From Kitasatospora sp. SUK 42 (lineage in GTDB: Bacteria; Actinomycetota; Actinomycetes; Streptomycetales; Streptomycetaceae): 64,000 nt of DNA. This document shows, piece after piece, positions 7,335-15,522 of the stretch. Position 1 is the first letter of the stretch. Each line of letters begins with the position of its first letter. The DNA is taken from positions 1,021,635-1,085,634 of the forward strand of contig NZ_LFMD02000007.1 in the NCBI RefSeq assembly GCF_015776785.2, in the 5' to 3' direction. A program made the translations under genes and the position numbers. The notes beneath the pieces were generated by a model. It searched no databases, had not been told where the DNA came from, and saw nothing but the letters and a program-made list of their open reading frames with translations.

Positions 7335-8765
7335 TCAGACGAGGTACTGGCAGGTGTCCCGGCGCAGGAAGGCGCCGTGCCCGGCCCGGCCCAGCCAGGT
7401 GCCGTCGTCCAGCACGACGGTACCGCGCGAGATCACCGTCCTTGCCCGGCCCGTGAGTTGACGGCCCTCGTAGGCCGAGTAGTCCACGTTCATGTGGTGG
7501 GTCGCGGCGGAGACGGTCTGCACCGCGGTGGGGTCGTAGACGACCAGGTCGGCGTCGGCCCCCGGTGCGACGGTGCCCTTGCGCGGGTGCAGCCCGAACA
7601 TCCGGGCCGGGGTGGTGCAGGCGATCTCGACCCAGCGCCGCCGGCTGATGTGCCCGTCCACCACGGCCTGGTGGAGCAGGTCCATCCGGTTCTCCACGCC
7701 CGGAAGGCCGTTGGGGATCTTCGAGAAGTCTCCGCGGCCGAGTTCCTTCTGCCCGACGTAGCAGAACGGGCAGTGGTCGGTGGAGACCACCTGGAGGTCG
7801 TTGGTGCGCAGCCCCCGCCAGAGCGCCGCCTGGTGCTCGCGGGGCCGCAGCGGCGTGCTGCACACGTACTTGGCGCCTTCGAAGCCGTCGGCGCCCTCCT
7901 CGGCGAGGTTGTCGGTGGAGAGGAAGAGGTACTGCGGGCAGGTCTCGCCGAAGACGTTGAGCCCGGCGTCGCGGGCCTGGGTGAGTTCGGCGAGGGCGGA
8001 TGCGGCGGAGACGTGCACGACGTAGAGCGGGCTTCCGGCCACCTGGGCGAGCCGGATGGCCCGGTGGGTGGCCTCGGCCTCCAGCAGCTCGTGCCGCACC
8101 TCGCCGTGGTGGCGCGGGGCGCTGCGCCCGGCGGCCAGGGCCTGTTCGACCAGGACGTCGATGGCGATGCCGTTCTCGGCGTGCATCATGATCAGCCCGC
8201 CGTTGGCGGCGCCGCGCTGCATGGCGCGCAGGATGCGGCCGTCGTCGCTGTAGAAGACTCCGGGGTAGGCCATGAAGAGCTTGAAGGAGGTGGACTCGCC
8301 GGAGTCGACGAGGGCGTCCATCTCCTTCAGGACACCGTCGTTGACGTCGGAGACGATCGTGTGGAACGCGTAGTCGATGGCGCAGTTGCCCTCGGCCTTG
8401 GCGTGCCAGGTGTCCAGGCCCTCGCGCAGCGAGCCGCCGACGGGCTGGACGGCGAAGTCGACGATGGTGGTGGTGCCGCCCCAGGCGGCGGCGCGGGTGC
8501 CGGTCTCGAAGGTGTCGGAGGCCGCGGTGCCGCCGAAGGGCAGTTCCATGTGGGTGTGGGCGTCGACACCGCCCGGGATGACGTAGTGGCCGGTCGCGTC
8601 GATGACGGTGTCGGCGCTCCAGGCCTCGGCGGCGGCGCTGCCGGTGGCGGCCAGGGCGGCGATGCGTTCGCCCTCGATGAGGACGTCGGCGTGGAGTTCG
8701 TCGGTGGCGGTGATGACGAGGCCGCCGCGGACGACGGTGCGCTGGTGCGGGTCGCGGGTGGTCAT
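7335..8765 (-). CDS. hydA: Dihydropyrimidinase / D-hydantoinase
   Basis: A 476-residue cyclic amidohydrolase that opens dihydropyrimidine or hydantoin rings, the second step of reductive pyrimidine breakdown. The metal-binding motif GGVDAHTHMELPFGG gives His70 and His72; the carboxylated lysine is Lys162 in SFKLFMAYPG; further ligands lie in MMHAENG and YVVHVS, and the Asp in STDHCPF completes the set. Length is normal. ATG 8765 is preferred over an upstream in-frame GTG because homology starts there and the preceding gene's stop lies just 11 bp upstream, so the genes are an operon. The following genes are the F420-type enzyme and the permease remnant. Confidence 0.92.
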   Translation of the reverse strand: MTTRDPHQRTVVRGGLVITATDELHADVLIEGERIAALAATGSAAAEAWSADTVIDATGHYVIPGGVDAHTHMELPFGGTAASDTFETGTRAAAWGGTTTIVDFAVQPVGGSLREGLDTWHAKAEGNCAIDYAFHTIVSDVNDGVLKEMDALVDSGESTSFKLFMAYPGVFYSDDGRILRAMQRGAANGGLIMMHAENGIAIDVLVEQALAAGRSAPRHHGEVRHELLEAEATHRAIRLAQVAGSPLYVVHVSAASALAELTQARDAGLNVFGETCPQYLFLSTDNLAEEGADGFEGAKYVCSTPLRPREHQAALWRGLRTNDLQVVSTDHCPFCYVGQKELGRGDFSKIPNGLPGVENRMDLLHQAVVDGHISRRRWVEIACTTPARMFGLHPRKGTVAPGADADLVVYDPTAVQTVSAATHHMNVDYSAYEGRQLTGRARTVISRGTVVLDDGTWLGRAGHGAFLRRDTCQYLV

Positions 8766-8776
8766 CGCGCTGCTCC

Positions 8777-9619
8777 TCAGGCCTCGGCGATCGGTCCGTA
8801 GGCGTCGGGGCGGCGGTCGCGGTAGAACGCCCACTGCTGGCGGACCTCTTCGATCAGGCCGAGGTCGAGGTCGCGGACGACGAGTTCCTCCTCCTTGTCG
8901 GAGGCGACGTCGCCGACGAACTGGCCGCGCGGGTCCACGAAGTAGGAGGTGCCGTAGAAGTCGTTGTCGCCGTACTCCTCGGTGCCGACCCGGTTGATGG
9001 CGGCGACGAAGTACTCGTTGGCGACGGCGGCGGCCGGCTGTTCGAGCTGCCAGAGGTAGGCCGACAGGCCGCGGCTGGTGGCGGAGGGGTTGTAGACGAT
9101 CTGCGCGCCGGCCAGGCCGAGGGCGCGCCAGCCCTCGGGGAAGTGGCGGTCGTAGCAGATGTAGACGCCGACCCTGCCGACGGCGGTGTCGAAGACCGGC
9201 CAGCCCAGGTTGCCGGGCTTGAAGTAGTACTTCTCCCAGAAGCCCTTGACCTGCGGGATGTGGTGCTTGCGGTACTTGCCGAGGTAGCTGCCGTCCGCGT
9301 CGATCACGGCGGCGGTGTTGTAGTAGACGCCGGTCTGCTCCTCCTCGTAGACCGGCACGACCATGACCAGGCCGAGTTCGCGGGCGAGCTCCCGCATCCG
9401 GCTCACGGTCGGGCCGTCCGGGACGGCCTCGGCCCAGCGGTAGTGCTCGGCTTCCTGGACCTGACAGAAGTACGGGGAGTTGAAGACCTCCTGGAAGCCG
9501 ATGATCTTCGCGCCCTGGGCCGCGGCCTCACGGGCGTACCTCTCGTGGAGGGCGATCATGCTTTCCTGGTCGCCGGTCCAGCGGGTCTGGACCAGCGCGG
9601 CACGGACGGTCTGCGACAT
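8777..9619 (-). CDS. Beta-ureidopropionase-like carbon-nitrogen hydrolase
   Basis: A 280-residue nitrilase-superfamily amidohydrolase, expected to hydrolyse N-carbamoyl-beta-alanine or a related carbamoyl amino acid after the hydantoinase step. The Glu-Lys-Cys triad is complete: Glu44 (GFQEVFNSPYF), Lys118 (KYRKHHIP) and Cys155 (YICYDRHFPEGWR). It is the first gene of the leftward operon and ends 11 bp before the hydantoinase start. The long segment with NPSATSRGLSAYLW and the ending VRQQWAFYRDRRPD is typical of actinobacterial N-carbamoyl hydrolases. N-carbamoylputrescine amidase is the main alternative, but the neighbours favour pyrimidine breakdown. No dihydropyrimidine dehydrogenase is present in the window. 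Confidence 0.88.
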   Translation of the reverse strand: MSQTVRAALVQTRWTGDQESMIALHERYAREAAAQGAKIIGFQEVFNSPYFCQVQEAEHYRWAEAVPDGPTVSRMRELARELGLVMVVPVYEEEQTGVYYNTAAVIDADGSYLGKYRKHHIPQVKGFWEKYYFKPGNLGWPVFDTAVGRVGVYICYDRHFPEGWRALGLAGAQIVYNPSATSRGLSAYLWQLEQPAAAVANEYFVAAINRVGTEEYGDNDFYGTSYFVDPRGQFVGDVASDKEEELVVRDLDLGLIEEVRQQWAFYRDRRPDAYGPIAEA

Positions 9620-10078
9620 GGGTACCTCCGCAACTCCGCGGTCCGGCCGCTCCGGTCGGACGCGCGGTCTGAGGGTTGACGGGGCGGGTCTCGCCTGCGG
9701 GCCCGCTCGGGGAACCGCAGGGGTCTACGTGCGTAGAAGGCGATCTGTAGACGGTAGGCCGGGCCTCGGTGGCCTGACAATACGTCGGTGGCAACGCGTC
9801 TGGGGCGATCCTGTTGCGCGGACACGCGGGCTGTCCCGGGTGGGATGAAACGCTGGTTTACCCCGGAAGTCGCCCCCTTACTCGTTCGGGTGAAAGCGGG
9901 CGCACGGGGTGCGGAATCAGCCACGCGGCCCGCGCCCGACGCGCACCCCACCCGTACCGGACACGCGCTCCACCCGCACCCGCCGCGCACGCCGCTCCCG
10001 CGCCCGGCCGGTGCTCCACCCGCCCCCGGCCCGTGCTCGGCTTGACTTCGTCCGACCCGCTCGGGAAAGATCCGGCAC
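9620..10078. other. 459-bp divergent regulatory region
   Basis: Non-coding gap between the pyrimidine operon (leftward) and the cysteine leader peptide (rightward). It holds the palindrome at 9724-9737 and a stretch of CGCAC/CCCGC simple repeats (about 9900-10030). The last 40 bp, GGCTTGACTTCG and onward, include a TTGACT hexamer at 10042-10047 that could be a -35 for the leader transcript. No other gene is evident. Confidence 0.5.
9724..9751. promoter_or_regulatory. Palindromic operator candidate for the pyrimidine operon
   Basis: TCTACG-TG-CGTAGA is a perfect 14-bp palindrome at 9724-9737, followed by a related TCTGTAGA at 9744-9751. It lies 105-132 bp upstream of the beta-ureidopropionase ATG. 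The spacing suits a dimeric regulator of the leftward operon; no regulator gene is adjacent, so the identity of the protein is unknown. Confidence 0.35.
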
Positions 10079-10156
10079 ATGGACTCCGGCGCCACTCTGG
10101 TCTGCCGCCTGCACGTCGATCTGCGACGCCAGGCGAGTTCCATCTGTGCCTGTTGA
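10079..10156 (+). CDS. Cysteine-rich leader peptide upstream of sulfur genes
   Basis: A 25-codon open frame starting at ATG 10079, with GGGAAAGA at 10062-10069. The peptide contains LVCRLHVDLRRQASS and ends in ICAC before TGA at 10154-10156. This matches the actinobacterial putative leader peptide family (consensus around RxHVDLxRxxS with terminal Cys codons) found ahead of sulfur-metabolism genes. Three cysteine codons, two of them among the last three, fit cysteine-dependent ribosome stalling. The 192 bp between its stop and cysteine dioxygenase could hold the attenuator. It is far shorter than normal gene-calling limits. The function is inferred from family and context. Confidence 0.75.
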   Translation: MDSGATLVCRLHVDLRRQASSICAC

Positions 10157-10348
10157 CCTTGCTCCTTCCCGCCGGTCCCACCCTGTGACTCCTGCCAGGG
10201 CCCGCACCGCGCACCCGCACCCGCAGTTCTGATCCCGCCCCGCCCGGCCACCCGTGCGTGCCGTGCCGCCCAGTCGGCCCGCGCCCGCCGCCCTGGTCGC
10301 CGGATCCGGGCCAGCCCGTCGACGCTCCGCCGCAACCGAGGACGCCCC

Positions 10349-10933
10349 ATGAGCCTGGACCTCGCTTCCCAGCCCCCGACGCCCGCCGCTGAGACACCTG
10401 CTGTCGAGACACCCGTCGGCGAGGCACCCGCCGGCGAGAAGCCGGCCGCCGAGAGGCCCGCCCCCGAACGGACCCGCGCTCCGCTCACCCCGAACACCCT
10501 GCGGAGCATCGTCCGCGAGCTGGCCGAGCAGCCGGAACACTGGATCCACCACGTCCGCCTCTCCACCGAGGAGCGCTGGTACCGGCGGCTGGTGGCCGAT
10601 GAGGACCACGAGGTGTGGCTGATCAGCTGGCTGCCCGGCCAGTCCACCGGCTTCCACGACCACGGCGGTTCGCGGGGCGCGTTCACCGTCGCCCTCGGCG
10701 AGTTGGAGGAGCTGTCCCTCGGCGGCCCGGACCAGGGCCTGCTGATCCGCCGGATCTCGGCCGGCACCACCCGCGCCTTCGGCCCCGAGTACGTGCACGA
10801 CGTCCGCAACACCGCCTCCGGCCCGGCCGTCACCCTGCACGCCTACTCGCCCCCGCTCAGCTCGATGGCGCACTACGACCTGCGAGCCGGTGGGCTCGTC
10901 CGCACCTCGGAGGAAGGACCGGAGCAGTGGTGA
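10349..10933 (+). CDS. Cysteine dioxygenase family protein
   Basis: A 194-residue cupin that should oxidise cysteine to cysteine sulfinate with iron and O2. The first ~45 residues are Ala/Pro/Glu/Thr-rich repeats and probably disordered. The cupin begins near residue 47; the iron ligands are His103 and His105 (GFHDHGGSRGAF) and His150 (EYVHDVRN). The ATG 10349 lacks a strong ribosome site, which fits control through the upstream leader peptide. Its stop overlaps the start of the rhodanese gene (GTGA), so the two are translationally coupled. Together they would route excess cysteine sulfur; a related thiol substrate remains possible. Confidence 0.85.
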   Translation: MSLDLASQPPTPAAETPAVETPVGEAPAGEKPAAERPAPERTRAPLTPNTLRSIVRELAEQPEHWIHHVRLSTEERWYRRLVADEDHEVWLISWLPGQSTGFHDHGGSRGAFTVALGELEELSLGGPDQGLLIRRISAGTTRAFGPEYVHDVRNTASGPAVTLHAYSPPLSSMAHYDLRAGGLVRTSEEGPEQW

Positions 10934-11313
10934 ACACGATCGACGACCTGGTGGAGCGAGCGCGCGAGGGCGTGCACCGACCGCGCGCCCGGGAGGCGTA
11001 CCAGGCGCACCTGGAGGGCGCGCTGCTGGTGGACATCCGCCCGGCGGCGCAGCGGGCGGCCGAGGGCGAGATCCCCGGTTCGCTGATCATCGAGCGCAAC
11101 GTGCTGGAGTGGCGGCTCGACCCGACGGGAAGTCACCGCATTCCCGAGGCCTCGGGTTACGACGTCGAGGTGATCGTGGTCTGCTCCGAGGGCTACGCCT
11201 CCAGCCTGGCCGCGTCCTCCCTGCGTGAGCTGGGGCTGCACCGGGCGACCGACCTGGACGGCGGCTTCGTCGGCTGGGCGGCCGCCGGGCTGCCGACCCG
11301 CTCGGGGGGCTGA
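10930..11313 (+). CDS. Rhodanese-like sulfurtransferase
   Basis: A 127-residue single-domain rhodanese. The active-site loop VVCSEGYASSLAA gives Cys85, which would carry persulfide sulfur, and the CH2A-type strand ALLVDIRP is near residue 31. The start GTG 10930 overlaps the cysteine dioxygenase stop by four bases; GTG 10927 is an in-frame alternative. The tight coupling suggests that the enzyme handles sulfane sulfur made or spared during cysteine oxidation. The loop is CSEGYAS, which is unlike the CRxGxR loop of thiosulfate sulfurtransferases. The acceptor is unknown. Confidence 0.85.
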   Translation: MNTIDDLVERAREGVHRPRAREAYQAHLEGALLVDIRPAAQRAAEGEIPGSLIIERNVLEWRLDPTGSHRIPEASGYDVEVIVVCSEGYASSLAASSLRELGLHRATDLDGGFVGWAAAGLPTRSGG

Positions 11314-11368
11314 GCCGCTCGGAGGGGCTGACCCGCTCGGAGGGGCTGACCCGCTCCGGGGGCTGGGC
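11298..11368. repeat. 17-18 bp tandem repeat, about four units
   Basis: The word CCGCTCGG recurs at 11298, 11315, 11333 and (as CCGCTCCG) 11351, in units of the form CCGCTCGGAGGGGCTGAC. The first unit is the 3' end of the rhodanese gene and the rest is non-coding. Looks like replication-slippage growth past the stop codon. Confidence 0.65.
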
Positions 11369-11698
11369 CGGGCTGGCGACACGCCCGGGCGTCCAGAACG
11401 GGCCACCCCCCTGCCCGGCAGCCGGACCCGGCGCCAGTGCCGGGTCCGGGGCGGTGGCCTGGGCCGACTTGACGTGTCAAGCGGTAAATCAGAGACAGGA
11501 GATGAGACAGGTCATAGTCTGATCCGAGTTTCCGCCGGTCCGAACCTGGGCAGCCACGCGGGCGGAAGACGCCCGGGCGGTGGATCCGACAAGCGGCACC
11601 AGCACCATTCAGCCACTTGCCGACACACCGCCATCAACTGAACGACCGACCGAACACAGGCGCCGCCTCCCCGGGGCGCCCTGATGAGGAAACTCCCC

Positions 11699-12937
11699 GT
11701 GATCACATTCGAGGGCGCCGGCAAGCGCCACCCCGACGGCACCATCGCCGTCGAGGGCCTGGACCTGGAGGTCCCGACCGGTCGGATAACCGTCCTGGTC
11801 GGGCCGTCCGGCTGCGGCAAGACCACCCTGCTACGCATGGTCAACCGGATGGTCGAACCCACCTCCGGCCGGGTGCTGCTGGACGGCACCGACGTCGCCC
11901 AGCTGGAGCCCGCCAAACTGCGCCGCGGCATCGGGTACGTGATCCAGCAGGCGGGACTCTTCCCGCACCGCAAGGTGATCGACAACATCGCCACCGTCCC
12001 CTACCTGCTCGGCTGGGACCGCAAGGAGGCCCGCGCCCGGGCGGCCGAGCTGCTCGAACTCGTCGGGCTCGCCCCCGAGACGGCCAAGCGGTACCCGTTC
12101 CAGCTCTCCGGCGGCCAGCAGCAGCGCGTCGGCGTGGCGCGCGCGCTGGCCGCCGACCCGCCGGTGCTGCTCATGGACGAACCCTTCAGCGCCGTCGACC
12201 CGGTGGTGCGCGCCGGGCTCCAGGAGGAGCTGCTGCGGCTCCAGTCCGAGCTGCACAAGACGGTGCTGTTCGTCACCCACGACATCGAGGAGGCCGTCCG
12301 GCTCGGCGACCAGGTCGTGGTGCTGCGCGAGCACGGCCGGATCGCCCAACTGGCCGACCCGCACACCCTGCTGACCACCCCCGCCGACGACGGCGTGGCC
12401 GCCTTCCTCGGCCGTGACCGGGGCCTGCGCGGCCTCGGCCTGCGCCCCGCGAGCGCCGTCGCGCTCCGTCCGGTCGGCGACGGGCTCCGCTACGGGGGCT
12501 GGGAGTTGGCCCTGGACGACGCGGGCCGCCCGATTGGCTGGATCGATCGCACCGCGGTCAGCGCCGAACTACATCCGGCGGCCGGATTCCGGCCGGAAAC
12601 CGACACCCTGCGCACCGCGCTGGACGCCGTCGTCCTCTCCCCCGCCGGGGTCGCTGTCGCGCTGGACGGCGACGGCCGGGCCACCGGCACCGCGAGCCGG
12701 GACGCGATCCTGGCCGCACTCACGCCCACCGGAGCGACCGCCGTCGGCGGCATCGACGCGAACGCCGACGAGAGCTCCGACACGAACGTCGGAACGGGCC
12801 CCGACGCGAACGCCGGCGCGAAGGCCGACGCGAAGACCACCGTCAGCACCCGGAAGGCCCTCGCCGCCGACGGGACGGGCGAGGCCGGGACGACGGACCG
12901 GGTCGGCGGGCCGGAGGGATCCGACGGTGGACGATGA
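11699..12937 (+). CDS. Osmoprotectant ABC transporter ATP-binding protein (ProV/OpuCA-like)
   Basis: ATPase of a glycine-betaine/choline-type importer, 412 residues from GTG 11699. This GTG is chosen because GAGGA at 11686-11690 is well spaced and homologues begin with ITFE; an upstream ATG 11684 adds five residues. Walker A VGPSGCGKTT (about 34-43), signature LSGGQQQRVG, Walker B LLMDEP and the H-loop VTHDIEE are all present. Family members usually end in CBS domains; here only a short region around residues 240-345 remains recognisable, and the last ~70 residues are Asn/Asp/Ala/Thr-rich low complexity. It overlaps the next gene by 11 bp and heads a four-gene operon. Confidence 0.9.
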   Translation: MITFEGAGKRHPDGTIAVEGLDLEVPTGRITVLVGPSGCGKTTLLRMVNRMVEPTSGRVLLDGTDVAQLEPAKLRRGIGYVIQQAGLFPHRKVIDNIATVPYLLGWDRKEARARAAELLELVGLAPETAKRYPFQLSGGQQQRVGVARALAADPPVLLMDEPFSAVDPVVRAGLQEELLRLQSELHKTVLFVTHDIEEAVRLGDQVVVLREHGRIAQLADPHTLLTTPADDGVAAFLGRDRGLRGLGLRPASAVALRPVGDGLRYGGWELALDDAGRPIGWIDRTAVSAELHPAAGFRPETDTLRTALDAVVLSPAGVAVALDGDGRATGTASRDAILAALTPTGATAVGGIDANADESSDTNVGTGPDANAGAKADAKTTVSTRKALAADGTGEAGTTDRVGGPEGSDGGR

Positions 12938-13595
12938 ACCGATCGTCCGCTGGTACTGGATCGGCGACCACCTCGGCTACCTCGGCAACCTGCTCGCCGA
13001 CCACGCCGTGATCGCGCTGCTCCCTGTCCTGATCGGCCTGCTGCTGGCCGTCCCGCTCGGCCTGGCCTGCGCCCGCTTCCCCCGGCTGTACCAACCGCTG
13101 TCCGCCGTCTTCAACATCGTCTACGCGCTGCCCTCGCTGGCCGTCTTCGTGGTGCTGATCCCCTACACCGGGCTCGCCACCCAGGCGACCGTGATGATCC
13201 CGCTCACCTTCTACGCCCTCGCCGTACTGCTGCCGACCACCGTGGACGGGCTGCACGCCGTCCCGGACTCCGTCCGGCAGGCGGCCACCGCGATGGGGTA
13301 CGGGCCGTGGCACCGGCTGACCACGGTCGAGCTGCCCGCCGCCGTGCCGTACCTGATCGCCGGTCTGCGGGTCGCCGCGGTGTCCAGCATCTCGCTGGCC
13401 AGCGTCGGTGCGCTGGTCGGACGCGGCGGGCTCGGCTACCTGTTCGTCGACGGCTTCCAGCGCACCTTCCCGACCCCGATCGTGGCCGGCATCGTGCTGA
13501 TCGCCGTCCTCGCGCTGGCCGTCGACCTGCTGTTGGTGGGCGCCCGGCGGCTGCTCGCGCCCTGGGCCGTCCGGGAGAAGGGGGCGGGCTCGTGA
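12927..13595 (+). CDS. Osmoprotectant ABC transporter permease 1 (OpuCB-like)
   Basis: A 222-residue inner-membrane permease with five to six helices. The coupling loop that contacts the ATPase is seen as the EAA-type segment VPDSVRQAATAMGYGPWHRL (residues near 115-134). The GTG 12927 start is inside the end of the ATPase gene, with GGAGGGA at 12913-12919, so translation is coupled. The stop overlaps the second permease start. Two different permeases plus one ATPase and one lipoprotein is the OpuC/OpuB-type arrangement. The N-terminal sequence YLGNLLADHAVIALLPV agrees with that family. Confidence 0.9.
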   Translation: MDDEPIVRWYWIGDHLGYLGNLLADHAVIALLPVLIGLLLAVPLGLACARFPRLYQPLSAVFNIVYALPSLAVFVVLIPYTGLATQATVMIPLTFYALAVLLPTTVDGLHAVPDSVRQAATAMGYGPWHRLTTVELPAAVPYLIAGLRVAAVSSISLASVGALVGRGGLGYLFVDGFQRTFPTPIVAGIVLIAVLALAVDLLLVGARRLLAPWAVREKGAGS

Positions 13596-14269
13596 ACTGG
13601 CTGAACTGGCTGAGCGACTTCTTCTCCGCCCCGGACCACCGCAGCGGTCCGGACTCGATCGTGCACCGGGTCTCCGAGCACCTGCTGCTCTCCGGCGAGG
13701 CCCTGCTGTACGCGGCACTGCTCGCCGTCCCGCTCGGGCTGCTGATCGGCTACACCGGGCGCGGTGTCACCGCGGTCACCGCGCTGGCCGGGGCCGCCCG
13801 TGCCCTGCCCACCCTCGGTCTGGTGACGCTGGCGGTGCTGCTCGCCGGGGTCGGCGACACCGCCGTCCTGATTCCGCTGGTCGCGCTGGCCGCGCCACCG
13901 CTGCTGGTGGCGGCCGTCGAGGGGGTGCGCGGCACCGATCCGGACGTCCGGGACGCCGCGCGCGGGATCGGACTGACCCACCCGCAGGTGCTGTGGCAGG
14001 TCTGCCTGCCGTCCTCCGCGCCGACCCTGCTGGCGGGATTCCGCACCGCGACCGTCCAGGTGATCGCGACCGCCACGGTGGCCGCCTACGTCGGGCTGGG
14101 CGGTCTCGGCCGCTACGTCATCGACGGGCTGGCCACCCGCCAGTACGCGGTGACCGTGGGCGGCGCGCTGCTGGTGGTGCTGCTCGCGGTCGGGGCCCAG
14201 CTGTTCTTCACCCTGCTCGCCCGGTTCGCGCTCCCGCCCGGAGTCCGCGCCCAGCGCCGGGCCCGCTGA
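13592..14269 (+). CDS. Osmoprotectant ABC transporter permease 2 (OpuCD-like)
   Basis: A 225-residue membrane permease, second half of the importer channel. It starts at GTG 13592, four bases inside the previous gene's stop (GTGA). The EAA-type coupling loop is DPDVRDAARGIGLTHPQVLW, and the following segment TLLAGFRTATVQVIATATV is typical of OpuC permeases. Five to six membrane helices are expected. A 46-bp gap with TTTCCGGAAGGA precedes the binding-protein gene. Regulation of the operon is not clear; a CTTGACGTGTCAAG palindrome lies at 11468-11481 upstream of the first gene. Confidence 0.9.
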   Translation: MNWLNWLSDFFSAPDHRSGPDSIVHRVSEHLLLSGEALLYAALLAVPLGLLIGYTGRGVTAVTALAGAARALPTLGLVTLAVLLAGVGDTAVLIPLVALAAPPLLVAAVEGVRGTDPDVRDAARGIGLTHPQVLWQVCLPSSAPTLLAGFRTATVQVIATATVAAYVGLGGLGRYVIDGLATRQYAVTVGGALLVVLLAVGAQLFFTLLARFALPPGVRAQRRAR

Positions 14270-14315
14270 CGTTCCTCTTCCCATCCTTATCCTTTCCGGA
14301 AGGACTACTGTCACC

Positions 14316-15266
14316 ATGTCGACAATCAAGAAGAGCAGGCGTGCCGTTCTCCTCGGCACGCTCGCCGCGCTCGCCCTGGGCGCCAGCGCCTGCGGCTCCT
14401 CGGGCGACAGCAACCCGCTCGGCGGGGGCTCGACCGCGGCGGCCTCCGGCGGGGGTGCCACGGCCGGCGGCGGCTCCGGGTCGACGGTGGTGATCGGCTC
14501 GGCGAACTTCCCGGAGAACGTCCTGCTCGGCTCGATCTACTCGCAGGCGCTCAAGGCCAAGGGCGTCAAGGTCGAGGAGAAGTTCAACATCGGCAGCCGC
14601 GAGGTGCTCTACGGTCAGCTGCAGAGCGGCAACCTGACCGTGCTGCCCGAGTACAACGGCGCGCTGCTCGCCTACCTGGACCCCAAGTCCACCGCCGTCA
14701 CCACCCAGGACGTGAACGCGGCGCTGGCCAAGACGCTGCCGGCCTCGCTGGGGCTCCTGGACTCCTCGCCCGCCGAGGACAAGGACTCGCTCAGTGTCTC
14801 CCAGGAGACCGCCGACAAGTACGGCCTCAAGAGCATCTCCGACCTGGCCGCCAAGGCCGGCGAGTTCACCATCGGCGGCCCGCCGGAGTTCAAGTCCCGC
14901 CGCGAGCAGCAGTTCAAGGACGTCTACGGGCTGACCTTCAAGGAGTGGAAGCCCACCGCCGACACCACGGCCAACGCGCTCAAGGACGGCGGCATCCAGG
15001 TCGGCAACGTGTTCACCACCGACCCGAAGATCGTCCAGTACAAGCTCGTCCCGCTCTCCGACCCGAAGAACCTGTTCGGCGCGCAGAACGTCACCCCGCT
15101 GGTCAACAAGTCGGGCCTGGACGCCAACGCGACGGCGGCGCTCAACGCGGTGTCGGCCAAGCTCGACACGGCCGGGCTGACGGCGCTGATGAAGCGCGTC
15201 GCGATCGACAAGGAGGACCCGTCGACGGTGGCCAAGGACTGGCTGAAGTCCAACGGGCTCGGCTGA
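14316..15266 (+). CDS. Osmoprotectant-binding lipoprotein (OpuCC/OsmF-like)
   Basis: A 316-residue solute-binding lipoprotein, last gene of the importer operon. The signal peptide ends in the lipobox LGASAC with lipidated Cys26, followed by a Ser/Gly-rich linker to about residue 54. The mature domain begins VVIGSANFPENVLLGSIYSQ, the hallmark of the OpuAC/ProX-like betaine- or choline-binding fold, and continues with the hinge phrase TVLPEYNGALLAYL. ATG 14316 follows GGAAGGA. The compound is probably glycine betaine, choline, carnitine or a related quaternary amine; which one cannot be told from sequence. Confidence 0.9.
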   Translation: MSTIKKSRRAVLLGTLAALALGASACGSSGDSNPLGGGSTAAASGGGATAGGGSGSTVVIGSANFPENVLLGSIYSQALKAKGVKVEEKFNIGSREVLYGQLQSGNLTVLPEYNGALLAYLDPKSTAVTTQDVNAALAKTLPASLGLLDSSPAEDKDSLSVSQETADKYGLKSISDLAAKAGEFTIGGPPEFKSRREQQFKDVYGLTFKEWKPTADTTANALKDGGIQVGNVFTTDPKIVQYKLVPLSDPKNLFGAQNVTPLVNKSGLDANATAALNAVSAKLDTAGLTALMKRVAIDKEDPSTVAKDWLKSNGLG

Positions 15267-15522
15267 CGCCCGGTCGCAGGGCGAACTGACCGGTACGACG
15301 AACTGACCGGCCTACGGCGAACGGCGGTGCGGAGGGACTCCCCTGCGGACCGCCGTTCGCCGTGTGCGTGGGGGCGTCGGGGCGATTTCCGGCCCGCCCG
15401 GGAGTCTGCGGGCGTCCGCAGGAGCCTTTCGGCGTCCCCAGGTGTCCCCAGGCGCCCTCGGTATCCCCAGGCGTCCCCAGAAGACCTTCCCTTCCGCGCC
15501 GCGGACATGACAGTGTGGCGCC

